Shown here: one piece after another, positions 24,924 through 34,437 of the stretch
Layout: each line of letters begins with the position of its first letter
How positions within the stretch are numbered: position 1 is the first letter of the stretch
Assembly (NCBI RefSeq): GCF_000302535.1
Contig: NC_018708.1
Location: 3,968,001-4,032,000, forward strand
Reading direction: 5' to 3'
DNA length: 64,000 nucleotides
Origin: Acidovorax sp. KKS102
GTDB lineage: Bacteria; Pseudomonadota; Gammaproteobacteria; Burkholderiales; Burkholderiaceae_C
Made by a program: the position numbers and the translations under genes
Notes under the pieces: model-generated
Databases searched by the model: none
Told to the model about the DNA's origin: nothing
Seen by the model: the letters and a program-made list of their open reading frames with translations, nothing else

Positions 24924-25547
24924 ATGAACGCCGTTCTGAACCCGACCGACCTGGCCAGCCTGCCGGCACCCGCCCCCATCCAGCAGTTGCACCACTACGC
25001 CTACAAGGCCCGCGACGCCGAGGAAACGCGCCAGTTCTATGAAGACATCCTGGGCTTGCCGCTGTACCACATCATCCAGAGCGACTATGTGCCCAGCACC
25101 GGCGAGTACTGCCCCTACACCCACTTCTTCTTCCGCCTGCAGGACGGCTCGTTCATCGCCTTTTTCGACCTGGGCGACGACGTGAAGGCCGAGCCCTCGC
25201 CCAACACGCCCCTGTGGGTCAACCACATCGCGTTCCGCGTGAACACCGTGCAGGAGCTGGAGAACACCAAGCAGCGCCTCGAGGCGCATGGTGTGGAAGT
25301 GCTGGGCGTGACGGACCACCACATCTTCAAGAGCATCTATTTCTTCGATCCCAACGGCATTCGCCTGGAGCTGTCGGCCCAGCTGGCCAATGACGAGCAG
25401 ATGGAAAAAGACAGCACCGTGGCCCACGCCCGCCTGCGCGAGTGGACGGCGCGCAAGGAGCAATGGCGCAAGGAACGCGCCGAAGGCAAGGTGGCCGCGC
25501 CGCTCAAGCCCCAGCAGAACGACCGGCCGGAGTTTGTGCGCAAGTAA
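24924..25547 (+). CDS. VOC-family (glyoxalase/dioxygenase fold) protein
   Basis: 207 residues from ATG 24924, eight bases after GAGGAG. It has two VOC half-domains: LHHYAYKARDAEETRQFYED with LGLPLYHI, then WVNHIAFRVNTVQELENTKQ, ending FFDPNGIRLELSAQ. The His in LHHYAYK, the His in VNHIAF and the Glu in IRLELS are the expected metal ligands. The C-terminal 45 residues are a charged helix (EWTARKEQWRKERAEGK). VOC proteins include dioxygenases, glyoxalases and resistance proteins, and the substrate cannot be set from sequence. The gene is alone and has its own promoter and palindromic operator. Confidence 0.85.
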   Translation: MNAVLNPTDLASLPAPAPIQQLHHYAYKARDAEETRQFYEDILGLPLYHIIQSDYVPSTGEYCPYTHFFFRLQDGSFIAFFDLGDDVKAEPSPNTPLWVNHIAFRVNTVQELENTKQRLEAHGVEVLGVTDHHIFKSIYFFDPNGIRLELSAQLANDEQMEKDSTVAHARLREWTARKEQWRKERAEGKVAAPLKPQQNDRPEFVRK

Positions 25548-25657
25548 GCCAACCTGACCCCAGGCCTCCACGGTCCGCGGGGCTGGCTGCGCTGGAGGGG
25601 GTGCGCAGCCCCGTCAAACGGCCCTCCCACCGCTTTGCGATGGGGTTTTGAGCCTTA

Positions 25658-25925
25658 GAACCTGTTCAAGATCTTTTCGGGGTCGCGCAAGTACCTTGCC
25701 GGGATGGGACGCAAGGCGCGGTGCGCAGTGGATAGCCCGGCTATCAACAAGCGCCGCAACGCCGCAGACCGCTCGGCAAGGCACTTGCCCGAAGGGTTGG
25801 AGTGAAATCGGGTGATTGGAAGCCACGGCTGCTTGCATGGGCACGAGCCGATGCTGCGCATCCGAAGCATCCACTCATCCCGGTTGCACTCCAATGCAAT
25901 CCCCTAAAAGATCTTGAACAGGTTC
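25658..25925. mobile_element. MITE-like element (268 bp, 20-bp inverted ends, TTA duplication)
   Basis: GAACCTGTTCAAGATCTTTT at 25658-25677 is the exact reverse complement of 25906-25925, and both ends are flanked by TTA (25655-25657 and 25926-25928). After one mismatch the arms match again for GGGG. No transposase is encoded; the short frames inside are spurious. The end sequence and the TNA duplication fit a non-autonomous derivative of an IS5-family (IS1031-like) element, which is inference. It fills most of the 434-base gap between the VOC and M48 genes. Confidence 0.85.
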
Positions 25926-25926
25926 T

Positions 25927-25984
25927 TATAGCGCTGAAGCGCTACATCCCATTGCCCGATCAGCTATACAAAAGATAGCAATTA
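25927..25984 (+). repeat. dispersed palindromic repeat
   Basis: TATAGCGCTGAAGCGCTAC, then CAGCTATACAAAAGATAGCA, matches the family seen at 38175 and 33013. It abuts the MITE and reaches the stop codon of the M48 gene on the other strand. Confidence 0.65.
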
Positions 25985-27841
25985 TGCCGCTGCCTGTTGC
26001 TGCGCCCGCATGATCTGGTGGCGCTGCCAGTAGTGGCTCACCACGGCGTTGAACTGGTCCTTGTCCTTCTTGAGGCCGGGCAGCTTGATCTTGCTGGTCT
26101 TGGCGCCCAGGCCCAGGGCGTTCTTCTCGGGGTGGGTCACGATCAGCGCGTTGCCAAAGCTGCTTTCCTTGAATTCCAGACCCTTGATGGCGTCCCAGAA
26201 CACCGTGGTCTCATCGGCCGAGGTGCGGATGCCGTCGATGCTCACCTCCACCGTCGCATCGCCCTTGAGGGCAAACACCACGGGCGGAAAGTACTGCAAC
26301 ACCAGGGCCCGCTCCTGCTCGTTGGCGGGCTCGTAGCGGTAGGCCAGGCTGCGCTCGTGGTCTTGCGCAAACTGCTGCTCGTAAGCGCTCCACAGCCGCT
26401 GCTCAATCGCGTCGGCGGTCAATATCTCCTGCACCCAGGTGGTGGCGGGCGCACGCACGGCAATAGCGCCGTAGTCACGCTCTTTGAGGGCCATGCCGAC
26501 GTTGCGCAGGCGCTCGGGCATGGCGGGGTGCGAGTCGAAAGGGTGCGGCACATTGGCCGTCTTCATCGCATCCACAAAGTCGGGCGATGCCGCGTACGGC
26601 GCCAAGCCCTGGGCCACAAAACTGGCAATGCCCAGCGTGCTGTTGTCGTGCCGCTCGTTGCGGCCGAACAGTTCGTCCTCGATGCGGTAGCGGTACTGGG
26701 CGTAGGCGGCAATCTTGACCAGCGACTGTGCAATCGCCGCCGGGCTCACCAGCTTGGCCGCCAGGCGGTCGGCCTTGAACTCGCGCTCGCGGCTGTCGCT
26801 GGCCAGGGCGATCTCGAAGATGGTGCGGTACAGGTCCAGCAGCGGCGACGCCATGGCCGACAGCCCGCCGGTGCGGATGGCGTGGCGGTAGTGGTCAAAC
26901 TGCACCAGCTTGGGCCCCAGCTGCGCGCTGCGCCGCGTGTCGCCCCCGCGCAGGTGGGCCAGTTCATGGCCCAGCACGGCGTCAGCCTCGGTCTGGTCCA
27001 GGATGCGCAGCAGCGGCAGGCTCACAAACAGCGTGCGGCCCGTAAGGGTTTGCTGGCCCACGGTGATCGGGGCCTCGGTCACAAAGAAGTTGGCATCGAT
27101 GCCAGCAACGATGTGCCGGGGTGGCTCGGTCTTCAGGCGCTGCGCCAGGTGGCGAATGCGCTGCCACAGCAGCGGAGCATCGGCCTCGGCCACCAGCTCG
27201 CCCACAACCTGGTTGCTGGACTGCACGCGCTTGAAGATGCCCGCCACCGCCACCAGCACCCCGGCCCCCACGGCAAAGCCTACAAACAACACCAGCTTGG
27301 GCGAGTACTTGTGGAAGAAAAACGCGGTGACCCAGAACGACAGCCACACCGCCATCGTCCCTTGCAACACCAGCGCCGTAGCACTGGCCCAGGACGTCAG
27401 GCGCCAGCCCGCCACAAAGCTCGCGTACTGCAGCGTGCGGTCGGCAAACGCCAGCGCCCCCAGCCCCAGCACCGCCAATAGCAGCGCCGCGCTGGCCACC
27501 AGCGTCCACAGCGACAGCTTGCGCGCCATGTGGAACTGCCAGACATCCGAGAAGGTGTCGCAGAGCGCCTCGCGGTATTCGCGGGCGTCGGGGTCTGCAT
27601 TGCTGCAAATGGTGGACGGCGGATTGCTGCGGTAGTAGTCCTTGCGCGCCTGCTTCTCGTCGGCGGGCAGGCCCTTTTCGGCATCGATGCGCTGGCTGAT
27701 GCCGGCCACAAAACGGGTGTCCTGGTCGGTCTGGACATGGCGGGTGAACACGTAGGTCACCGCAGGCACCAGAAACAGCGCCAGCAGCGCATAGGCAAAG
27801 ACCTTGACCAGGCCCAGGCGCCAGGCAGATTGAAACGTCAT
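25982..27841 (-). CDS. M48-family membrane metalloprotease
   Basis: 619 residues from ATG at 27841 ([11 protein letters not shown]). The zinc motif [10 protein letters not shown] is at 292-301, and the third ligand is Glu in [15 protein letters not shown] about 75 residues on, as in HtpX/Ste24-type M48 enzymes. Membrane helices are at about 10-32, 113-132, 150-172 and 182-203. The family removes damaged membrane proteins. The C-terminal ~130 residues ([20 protein letters not shown]) form an extra domain not in HtpX. The gene is alone on the minus strand and divergent from valS. Confidence 0.88.
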   Translation of the reverse strand: MTFQSAWRLGLVKVFAYALLALFLVPAVTYVFTRHVQTDQDTRFVAGISQRIDAEKGLPADEKQARKDYYRSNPPSTICSNADPDAREYREALCDTFSDVWQFHMARKLSLWTLVASAALLLAVLGLGALAFADRTLQYASFVAGWRLTSWASATALVLQGTMAVWLSFWVTAFFFHKYSPKLVLFVGFAVGAGVLVAVAGIFKRVQSSNQVVGELVAEADAPLLWQRIRHLAQRLKTEPPRHIVAGIDANFFVTEAPITVGQQTLTGRTLFVSLPLLRILDQTEADAVLGHELAHLRGGDTRRSAQLGPKLVQFDHYRHAIRTGGLSAMASPLLDLYRTIFEIALASDSREREFKADRLAAKLVSPAAIAQSLVKIAAYAQYRYRIEDELFGRNERHDNSTLGIASFVAQGLAPYAASPDFVDAMKTANVPHPFDSHPAMPERLRNVGMALKERDYGAIAVRAPATTWVQEILTADAIEQRLWSAYEQQFAQDHERSLAYRYEPANEQERALVLQYFPPVVFALKGDATVEVSIDGIRTSADETTVFWDAIKGLEFKESSFGNALIVTHPEKNALGLGAKTSKIKLPGLKKDKDQFNAVVSHYWQRHQIMRAQQQAAA

Positions 27842-28199
27842 AGGTTCGGATGGTTGTGACGGCCCGGCACCGTGGCACCGGAAGGCTGAACGCCCCCCGC
27901 AAGCCACCGCACCGGTCCTTGTTGTAATTCGTGAGAACTTGGTTCGCGTTGCCGCGCCCTCCTCGCTCTATCGGCCGGGATTATCAGGACCCATCCACCC
28001 GCGCACCCAGTCACAAGGTAACCATTGGAAAGAATCGGCCGACAGACGGCGCGCAATGGCCAAACGGCCCAAGCCCCCGCAGGGCCAGCGCCGGGGTGGC
28101 GGTCCCTTAAAATGTGCGGTTCACCCTCTTGTTCGTCGGAGCGCTCCCTGCGACCGCTCCGCCCCACTGCCCCCACTGCCACACCCCACTGCCAGACCC
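27842..28199. other. divergent intergenic region between the M48 protease gene and valS
   Basis: 358 bases, no gene supported. It must hold promoters for both flanking genes. TTAAAATG near 28107 could be the valS -10. No T-box-like structure was seen, as expected for a proteobacterium. Confidence 0.4.
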
Positions 28200-31097
28200 A
28201 TGAGCACGCCCCAACCACAACCCGGCCTTGAAAGCCTGTCCAAGTCGTTTGAACCCGCTGCACTGGAAGCCCACTGGGGCCCCGAATGGGAAAAGCGCGG
28301 GTATGGCACCGCAGGCCACCGTGGCACGGGTCAGCCCCAGGCGGGCGAGCCCGCCTTCTCCATCCAGCTGCCCCCGCCCAACGTCACGGGCACGCTGCAC
28401 ATGGGCCATGCGTTCAACCAGACGATCATGGACAGCCTCACGCGCTACCACCGCATGAAGGGCTTCAACACGGTCTGGGTGCCGGGCACCGACCACGCAG
28501 GCATCGCCACGCAGATCGTGGTGGAGCGCCAGTTGCAGGAGCAGGGCATCAGCCGCTACGACATGGGCCCCACCCCGCCCGAGGCGCGCAAGAACTTTGT
28601 GAGCAAGGTGTGGGAGTGGAAGGAAAAGTCCGGCAACACCATCACCACGCAGATGCGCCGCATGGGCGACAGCGTGGACTGGAGCCGTGAATACTTCACC
28701 ATGGATGACAAGCTCTCCAAGGTGGTCACCGACACCTTCGTGAAGCTCTACGAACAGGGCCTGATCTACCGCGGCAAGCGCCTGGTGAACTGGGACCCGA
28801 AGCTGCAGTCCGCCGTGTCCGACCTGGAAGTCGAGAGCGAAGAAAAAGACGGCTCGATGTGGCACATCGCCTACCCGCTGGCCGATGGATCAGGCAGCCT
28901 GACGGTGGCCACCACCCGCCCCGAAACCATGCTGGGCGACGTGGCGCTCATGGTGCACCCCGAGGATGCGCGCTACACGCACCTCATCGGCAAGATGGTC
29001 AACCTGCCGCTGTGCGACCGCCAGATCCCGGTGATCGCCGACGAGTACGTGGACAAGGAATTCGGCACGGGCGTGGTGAAGGTGACGCCTGCGCACGACC
29101 AGAACGACTACGCCGTGGGCCAGCGCCACAAGCTGCCCATGATCGTGGTGCTGACGTTGCAAGCCACCATCAACGAGAACGCGCCCGCCAAGTACCAGGG
29201 CATGGACCGCTTCGTGGCCCGCAAGGCCGTGGTGGCGGACCTCGAAGCCATCGGCGCGCTGGTGGAGGTGAAGAAGCACAAGCTCATGGTGCCCATCTGC
29301 ACCCGCACCGGCCAGGTGATCGAGCCCATGCTGACCGACCAGTGGTTTGTCGCCATGAGCAAGGTGTCCGACCAGGACCCCACCGGCAAGAGCATTGCGC
29401 AAAAAGCCATTGATGCCGTAGCCAGCGGTGATGTGAAGTTCGTGCCCGAGAACTGGGTGAACACCTACAACCAGTGGATGAACAACATCCAGGACTGGTG
29501 CATCAGCCGCCAGCTGTGGTGGGGCCACCAGATCCCGGCCTGGTACGACGAAGACGGCAACGTGATCGTCGCCCGCACCGAAGCCGAGGCGCAGGCCAAG
29601 GCCCCTGGCAAAAAGCTGCGCCGCGACGAGGACGTGCTCGACACCTGGTACTCGTCCGCGCTCGTGCCCTTCAGCACCATGGGCTGGCCGAACCAAGGCA
29701 CCGCCGAAACCGACGACTTCAACCTGTACCTGCCCAGCACCGTGCTGGTCACGGGCTACGACATCATCTTCTTCTGGGTCGCCCGGATGATCATGATGAC
29801 CACGCACTTCACCGGCCGTGTGCCGTTCAAGCACGTGTACATCCACGGCCTGGTGCGCGACGCGCAGGGCAAGAAGATGAGCAAGTCCGAGGGCAACGTG
29901 CTCGACCCGGTGGACCTGATCGACGGCATTGCACTGGAGCCGCTGCTGGACAAGCGCACTACGGGCCTGCGCAAGCCCGAGACTGCGCCCACCGTGCGCA
30001 AGAACACGCAGAAGGAATTCCCCGAAGGCATTCCGGCCTATGGCGCCGATGCGCTGCGCTTTACCTTCGCGGCGCTGGCATCGCTGGGCCGCAGCATCAA
30101 CTTCGACAGCAAGCGCTGCGAGGGCTACCGCAACTTCTGCAACAAGCTCTGGAACGCCAGCCGCTTCGTGCTGATGAACTGCGAAGGCCAAGACTGCGGC
30201 CTGAAAGAGCACACCAAGGAAGAATGCCAGCCCGGTGGCAGCGCCCACGGCTACATGGAGTTCAGCCAGGCCGACCGCTGGATCACCTCGCTGCTGCAAA
30301 AGACTGAGGCCGAAGTCGCCAAGGGCTTTGAAGAGTACCGCCTCGACAACGTGGCCAATACGATCTATGACTTTGTCTGGAATGAGTACTGCGACTGGTA
30401 CCTGGAAATCGCCAAGGTGCAGATCCAGAACGGCACCGAAGCGCAGCAGCGCGCCACGCGCCGCACGCTGATCCGCACGCTCGAAGCCATCCTGCGCCTG
30501 GCCCACCCCATCATCCCGTTCATCACCGAAGCCCTGTGGCAGGTGGTGGCACCCGTGGCGGGCATCCCTGGCGAGTCGGTCAGCATCGCGCGCTATCCCG
30601 AAGCCCAACCGGCCAAGATCGACGAAGCTGCGATTGCCCACATGGGCCGCGTGAAGGGTCTCGTGGACGCGTGCCGCGCGCTGCGCGGCGAGATGAACGT
30701 GTCTCCCTCCACCCGCCTGCCCCTGTACGTGGTGGGCGACACCGAGTTCATGCGTGGCGTGGGCCCGGTGCTGCAGGCGCTGGCCAAGCTCAGCGAGGTC
30801 AAGGTGTTTGACGACGAAGCCGCCTGGGCCGCTGCCGCACAGGCCGCGCCCGTGGCCGTGGTGGGCGACGCCCGCATGTGCCTGTACATGGAGATCGACG
30901 TGGCGGCCGAGAAGGCCCGCCTGTCCAAGGAAATCGCCCGCATCGATGGCGAGATCACCAAGGCCAACAACAAGCTGTCCAACGAGGCCTTTGTGGCCAA
31001 GGCGCCTGCGGCGGTGATCGAGCAGGAGAAAAAGCGCATTGCCGACTTCGGCGCCACGCTGGGCAGATTGCGCGATCAGCTGACACGGCTGGGCTAA
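28200..31097 (+). CDS. valS: valyl-tRNA synthetase
   Basis: 965 residues. It charges tRNA-Val and edits threonine mischarges. [17 protein letters not shown] carries the HIGH motif as HMGH (67-70); [12 protein letters not shown] carries KMSKS at 559-563. The ValS/IleS/LeuS insert for editing lies between ([17 protein letters not shown] and [15 protein letters not shown]), and the C-terminal coiled-coil arm ([20 protein letters not shown]) is typical of ValS. The start is ATG 28200; the frame is open further upstream but that part is not ValS-like. The editing insert and tail are intact. It is followed by galU after 127 bases. Confidence 0.98.
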   Translation: MSTPQPQPGLESLSKSFEPAALEAHWGPEWEKRGYGTAGHRGTGQPQAGEPAFSIQLPPPNVTGTLHMGHAFNQTIMDSLTRYHRMKGFNTVWVPGTDHAGIATQIVVERQLQEQGISRYDMGPTPPEARKNFVSKVWEWKEKSGNTITTQMRRMGDSVDWSREYFTMDDKLSKVVTDTFVKLYEQGLIYRGKRLVNWDPKLQSAVSDLEVESEEKDGSMWHIAYPLADGSGSLTVATTRPETMLGDVALMVHPEDARYTHLIGKMVNLPLCDRQIPVIADEYVDKEFGTGVVKVTPAHDQNDYAVGQRHKLPMIVVLTLQATINENAPAKYQGMDRFVARKAVVADLEAIGALVEVKKHKLMVPICTRTGQVIEPMLTDQWFVAMSKVSDQDPTGKSIAQKAIDAVASGDVKFVPENWVNTYNQWMNNIQDWCISRQLWWGHQIPAWYDEDGNVIVARTEAEAQAKAPGKKLRRDEDVLDTWYSSALVPFSTMGWPNQGTAETDDFNLYLPSTVLVTGYDIIFFWVARMIMMTTHFTGRVPFKHVYIHGLVRDAQGKKMSKSEGNVLDPVDLIDGIALEPLLDKRTTGLRKPETAPTVRKNTQKEFPEGIPAYGADALRFTFAALASLGRSINFDSKRCEGYRNFCNKLWNASRFVLMNCEGQDCGLKEHTKEECQPGGSAHGYMEFSQADRWITSLLQKTEAEVAKGFEEYRLDNVANTIYDFVWNEYCDWYLEIAKVQIQNGTEAQQRATRRTLIRTLEAILRLAHPIIPFITEALWQVVAPVAGIPGESVSIARYPEAQPAKIDEAAIAHMGRVKGLVDACRALRGEMNVSPSTRLPLYVVGDTEFMRGVGPVLQALAKLSEVKVFDDEAAWAAAAQAAPVAVVGDARMCLYMEIDVAAEKARLSKEIARIDGEITKANNKLSNEAFVAKAPAAVIEQEKKRIADFGATLGRLRDQLTRLG

Positions 31098-31224
31098 AAC
31101 CCGGGCCATACTGCGCCATGGCGGCCCGCCCTGCGCGGGCCGATTGCCTTGTTTTCATGTTCTGCCGGTGTGCGTGCGGCTGCCTTGCAGCCCACACACC
31201 GCCTCATCCGTCCAGAGGAGTCCC

Positions 31225-32112
31225 ATGACTGTTGCCACCACCGTTCGCAAAGCCGTTTTCCCCGTTGCCGGACTGGGCACACGCTTTCTGCCCGCCACCA
31301 AGGCCAGCCCCAAAGAGATGCTGCCCGTGGTGGACAAGCCGCTGATCCAGTACGCGGTGGAAGAGGCCTACGCCGCCGGCATCCGCCACATGATCTTCGT
31401 GACCGGCCGCAGCAAGCGCGCCATTGAAGACCACTTCGACACCGCCTACGAACTGGAGGCCGAGCTGGAAGCGGCCGGCAAGAAGGAGTTGCTGGAGTTG
31501 GTGCGCTCCATCCAGCCCAGCGACATGGACTGCGCCTTTGTGCGCCAGCCCCGCTCCCTGGGCCTGGGCCACGCCGTGCTGTGCGCCGAGCCGCTGGTGG
31601 GCAAGGAGCCGTTTGCCGTGCTGCTGGCCGACGATTTGATGGTGGGCCCCCAGGGTGGGCAGCCGGTGCTGGCGCAGATGGCAACCGCCTTCCGCCAGCA
31701 AGGCCGCTCGGTGATCGCCGTGCAAGAGGTACCCGAGGACCATGTGCACAAATACGGCATCGTGGCGGGCGAGCCCGCCGGTGGCCCGCTGATCCGCATC
31801 CAGCGCATTGTGGAAAAGCCCAAGGCCGCCGAGGCCCCCTCGCGCATGGGCGTGGCGGGCCGCTACATCCTCACGCCTGGGGTGTTTGACGAGATCCGCA
31901 ACCAGCCACGGGGCGTGGGCGGCGAGATCCAGCTCACCGACGGCATTGCGCGCCTGATGCACAGCGAGGCGGTGTATGCGTTTCAGTACGAAGGCAAGCG
32001 CTACGACTGCGGCAGCAAGGAAGGATTTCTGGAAGCGACAGTGGAACTGGCCCTGCAACACCCGCAGGTGGGGGCGCACTTCCGGGGCTACCTGAAGAAC
32101 CTGGCGCTGTAA
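31225..32112 (+). CDS. galU: UTP-glucose-1-phosphate uridylyltransferase
   Basis: 295 residues, standard for bacterial GalU. It makes UDP-glucose for LPS, capsule and trehalose. Motifs: [20 protein letters not shown] (nucleotide-binding loop with the [11 protein letters not shown] signature), [45 protein letters not shown] and [12 protein letters not shown]. Start ATG 31225 is just behind AGAGGAG. It is probably expressed on its own; a near-perfect hairpin terminator shared with the converging tusA follows. Confidence 0.97.
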   Translation: MTVATTVRKAVFPVAGLGTRFLPATKASPKEMLPVVDKPLIQYAVEEAYAAGIRHMIFVTGRSKRAIEDHFDTAYELEAELEAAGKKELLELVRSIQPSDMDCAFVRQPRSLGLGHAVLCAEPLVGKEPFAVLLADDLMVGPQGGQPVLAQMATAFRQQGRSVIAVQEVPEDHVHKYGIVAGEPAGGPLIRIQRIVEKPKAAEAPSRMGVAGRYILTPGVFDEIRNQPRGVGGEIQLTDGIARLMHSEAVYAFQYEGKRYDCGSKEGFLEATVELALQHPQVGAHFRGYLKNLAL

Positions 32113-32149
32113 ACCCGGCCGTCCAAGCTCTCGATTGAGATCAAAATTG

Positions 32150-32192
32150 ATAGCTGCCAGCGCTGATGCAACCAGCGCTGGCAGCTATTTTT
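32150..32192. terminator. bidirectional terminator made from a dispersed repeat copy
   Basis: ATAGCTGCCAGCGCTG (32150-32165) pairs perfectly over 16 bases with 32173-32188 around a seven-base loop and is followed by TTTTT on the plus strand. On the minus strand the stem is followed by CAATTTT. It lies between the convergent galU and tusA. The arms (AGCGCTG and CAGCTAT) are those of the dispersed repeat family. Confidence 0.85.
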
Positions 32193-32196
32193 GCGT

Positions 32197-32430
32197 TCAA
32201 CGGCGGCGCAGGACGTGGATGTACTCCTCGCCCACCGTCTGCTGCTCCACCAGCTCATTGCCGGTCTGCTTGGCAAACGCCTGAAAGTCGCGCAGCGATC
32301 CGTTGTCGGTGGCCACCACCTTGAGCAGCTGGCCGCTGGCCATGTCCGACAGTGCCTTCTTGGCCTTGAGGATGGGCAAGGGGCAGTTCAGGCCCCGGGT
32401 GTCGATTTCTTTGTGAATGTCCATGGTCAT
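32197..32430 (-). CDS. TusA/SirA-like sulfur carrier protein
   Basis: 77 residues with the conserved CPxP motif (RGLNCPLPILKAKKAL, Cys 16), the sulfur-carrying Cys of TusA-like proteins. The family passes persulfide sulfur to partners in tRNA thiolation, molybdopterin and sulfur metabolism, and this short form also covers uncharacterised SirA-like relatives. The start at 32430 shares an A with the stop of the upstream NUDIX gene (TGATG), which favours coupling; a second ATG at 32424 is better spaced from AAGGA. The pairing with a NUDIX gene has no known functional reason. Confidence 0.88.
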   Translation of the reverse strand: MTMDIHKEIDTRGLNCPLPILKAKKALSDMASGQLLKVVATDNGSLRDFQAFAKQTGNELVEQQTVGEEYIHVLRRR

Positions 32431-33014
32431 CAGTCCTTTGGCGGCGTCGCGGCCGGGGCTTGTTCGTCCAGCCCACGGCGGCGTTCTGCATTTTCTTCGG
32501 CGGTGAAAAACACCGGTTCATGGCCGCGCGTGCGCAGCCAGTCGGCCAGCGCGTAGCCCGTGCCCGCAGGCCAGCATTTGAGATCTGGCAGATCGTACAG
32601 CCGGTAGTCCACCAGTTCGGGTGACAATTTGACCTGCCCCGTGGCCACCACGTGGTAGGCAATGATGACCTGGTTCATGCGCAAAAACTCGTAGGCCCCC
32701 ACCAGGGTGGTGGACTGCACATCGAGGTTGGTCTCTTCCTTGACCTCGCGCGCAATGCCTTCCTGGGGTGACTCGCCTGCCTCCATGAAGCCGGTGATCA
32801 GCGCAAACATCTTGCCCGGCCACGCCGCGTTGCGCGCCAGCAGCACCTTGCCGTCGATCTCCACAATGGCAGCCAGCACGGGCGTGGGGTTGTTCCAGTG
32901 TGTCCAGCCGCAGGCGGGGCAGCGCAGGCGCTCCTTGTCGCCGCCATCTTCGGCCAGCGTGATGGGCTGCAGCTCGGTCGCGCAGTGGGGGCAAAAACGG
33001 ACTTCGTAGTGCAT
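32430..33014 (-). CDS. NUDIX hydrolase with N-terminal zinc ribbon
   Basis: 194 residues. An N-terminal zinc ribbon (CPHC at 8-11, CPAC at 32-35) precedes a NUDIX domain whose box reads GFMEAGESPQEGIAREVKEE plus TNL: G75, E81, R89-E90, E93-E94. The usual Gly near the end of the box is Asn, a tolerated change. The zinc ribbon is that of NADH pyrophosphatase (NudC) relatives, so dinucleotides such as NAD(H) or capped RNA are possible substrates. It shares a base with tusA downstream. Confidence 0.9.
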   Translation of the reverse strand: MHYEVRFCPHCATELQPITLAEDGGDKERLRCPACGWTHWNNPTPVLAAIVEIDGKVLLARNAAWPGKMFALITGFMEAGESPQEGIAREVKEETNLDVQSTTLVGAYEFLRMNQVIIAYHVVATGQVKLSPELVDYRLYDLPDLKCWPAGTGYALADWLRTRGHEPVFFTAEENAERRRGLDEQAPAATPPKD

Positions 33015-33076
33015 ATGCTATCTTTTATGTAGCTACTGAGGCATATTCAACTAGCGCTAGCAGCCATTTTGATTTA
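33013..33076 (-). repeat. dispersed palindromic repeat
   Basis: Read on the minus strand: GGCTGCTAGCGCTAGTTGAA, then TATGCCTCAGTAGCTACATA and AAAGATAGCAT. It sits in the gap between cysM (upstream on the minus strand) and the NUDIX gene, touching the NUDIX start. Confidence 0.75.
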
Positions 33077-33138
33077 AAACCCTGTGCAAAGGCACCTGGC
33101 GACGCCCGAGGAGCCCATCCTGCACCCCGCACCACCGG

Positions 33139-34041
33139 TCATGCAGGAAACACCCCGGTCGACAAATACCGGTCGCCCCGGTCGCACACGATGAAGACGA
33201 TGGTGGCATTGCTGTCGCGCGCAGCGATCTGCTGCGCCACCCAGCACGCGCCTGCAGCCGAGATGCCGGCAAAAATGCCCTCTTCGCGCGCGAGGCGGCG
33301 GCACATGTCCTCGGCGCTGTCCTGGCTCACATACACCAGCTCATCGACCGTGCTGGCGTCATAAATCTTGGGCAGGTACTCCTGCGGCCACTTACGGATG
33401 CCCGGGATGCGCGAGCCTTCCTCGGGCTGGGCGCCAATGATCTGGATGGCGGGGTTCTTCTCCTTGAGGAACCGCGACACGCCCGTGATGGTGCCCGTGG
33501 TGCCCATGGCGCTCACAAAGTGGGTGATGCGCCCGCCGGTCTGCTCCCAGATCTCGGGGCCTGTGGTTTCGTAGTGAATGCGGGGGTTGTCGGGGTTGCC
33601 AAACTGGTCCAGCACCTTGCCCTCACCACGCTTTTGCATGGCCTCGGCCAGGTCGCGGGCGTGCTCCATGCCGCCGCTCTTGGGCGTGAGCACCAGTTCT
33701 GCGCCAAAGGCCTTCATGGTCTGGGCGCGTTCGATGGATAAGTCCTCCGGCATCACCAGCACCATGCGGTAGCCCTTGATGGCCGCGGCCATCGCCAAAG
33801 CGATGCCGGTATTGCCCGACGTGGCCTCGATCAGCGTGTCGCCAGGGCGGATGTCGCCACGCTCTTCGGCGCGGCGGATCATCGACAGTGCAGGCCGGTC
33901 CTTGACGGACCCCGCCGGGTTGTTGCCTTCCAGCTTGCCGAGCACCACATTGCCCCGCGCGGCGTTGTCCTGGGCCCCAATGCGCTGCAGCGCCACCAGC
34001 GGCGTGTTGCCTACCGCGTCTTCAATCGTCGGATATTTCAT
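33139..34041 (-). CDS. cysM: cysteine synthase B (O-acetylserine sulfhydrylase)
   Basis: 300 residues. A PLP enzyme that makes cysteine from O-acetylserine and sulfide or thiosulfate. The PLP lysine is K47 in NPAGSVKDRPA. Also seen are EATSGNTGIALAMAAAIKGY (substrate loop) and SAMGTTGTITGVSRFLKE (phosphate-binding loop). The length and EGNNPAGSVKDRPA phrase favour CysM over CysK. Start ATG 34041. It is on its own in this region, with tRNA-Leu on the opposite side. Confidence 0.95.
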   Translation of the reverse strand: MKYPTIEDAVGNTPLVALQRIGAQDNAARGNVVLGKLEGNNPAGSVKDRPALSMIRRAEERGDIRPGDTLIEATSGNTGIALAMAAAIKGYRMVLVMPEDLSIERAQTMKAFGAELVLTPKSGGMEHARDLAEAMQKRGEGKVLDQFGNPDNPRIHYETTGPEIWEQTGGRITHFVSAMGTTGTITGVSRFLKEKNPAIQIIGAQPEEGSRIPGIRKWPQEYLPKIYDASTVDELVYVSQDSAEDMCRRLAREEGIFAGISAAGACWVAQQIAARDSNATIVFIVCDRGDRYLSTGVFPA

Positions 34042-34080
34042 ACGCCCTACTGTGCCATAATTCAGGGCTTCACATATTCC

Positions 34081-34165
34081 GCCCGGGTGGTGAAATTGGT
34101 AGACGCAGGGGACTCAAAATCCCCCGCCGCAAGGCGTGCCGGTTCGATTCCGGCCCCGGGCACCA
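34081..34165 (+). tRNA. tRNA-Leu (anticodon CAA)
   Basis: 85 bases with the GCCCGGG/CCCGGGC acceptor stem and encoded CCA end. The anticodon stem GGGGA/TCCCC holds the loop CTCAAAA, giving anticodon CAA. The long variable arm (CGCCGCAAGGCG) is typical of leucine tRNAs, and the T loop reads GGTTCGATTCC. It is monocistronic and followed within nine bases by a terminator. Confidence 0.98.
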
Positions 34166-34173
34166 CAGTCAAC

Positions 34174-34208
34174 AAGGCCGGTAGCTTCCACGAGCTATCG
34201 GCCTTTTT
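34174..34208 (+). terminator. intrinsic terminator of tRNA-Leu
   Basis: AAGGCCGGTAGCT pairs with AGCTATCGGCCTT (one G-T pair) and is followed by TTT. Confidence 0.88.
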
Positions 34209-34277
34209 GCTGGTCAGCTGCTGTAGCAGCGGCATGTGATTTCTGCACACTCCAGCCCCGCACACCCAGCCATCGCC

Positions 34278-34391
34278 ATGACCGCCCAGGATCTGATCGC
34301 GCACGCCACCGTGCTGGCCTACCGGCTGGCGGGTTATGCCCTGCAGAACATGGCCGAGGATGCGGCCCTGCTGGCGATGATGTTCTGCTGA
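34278..34391 (+). CDS. possible 37-residue small protein
   Basis: A short frame after the tRNA terminator: MTAQDLIAHATVLAYRLAGY, followed by 17 residues ending in LLAMMFC. It is helical and amphipathic, with regular spacing of hydrophobics, and starts with a Met codon, but there is no visible ribosome site. Codon choice resembles its neighbours. It may be a small protein or a chance frame in the 270-base gap; conservation would decide. Confidence 0.3.
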   Translation: MTAQDLIAHATVLAYRLAGYALQNMAEDAALLAMMFC

Positions 34392-34437
34392 TCCTCACGA
34401 CCCCGCAACGTGTGCGCATGGTCAATGGCACGGCACC

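Noticed and set aside
25614-25894. Small minus-strand frames across the MITE
   Set aside because: They fall almost wholly inside the inverted-repeat element and read Arg/Pro-rich junk; such frames are often mis-annotated as hypothetical proteins.
27842-28199. Upstream extension of valS to 27939
   Set aside because: The extra 87 codons are not ValS-like and read through the divergent promoter region; ATG 28200 gives a normal length.
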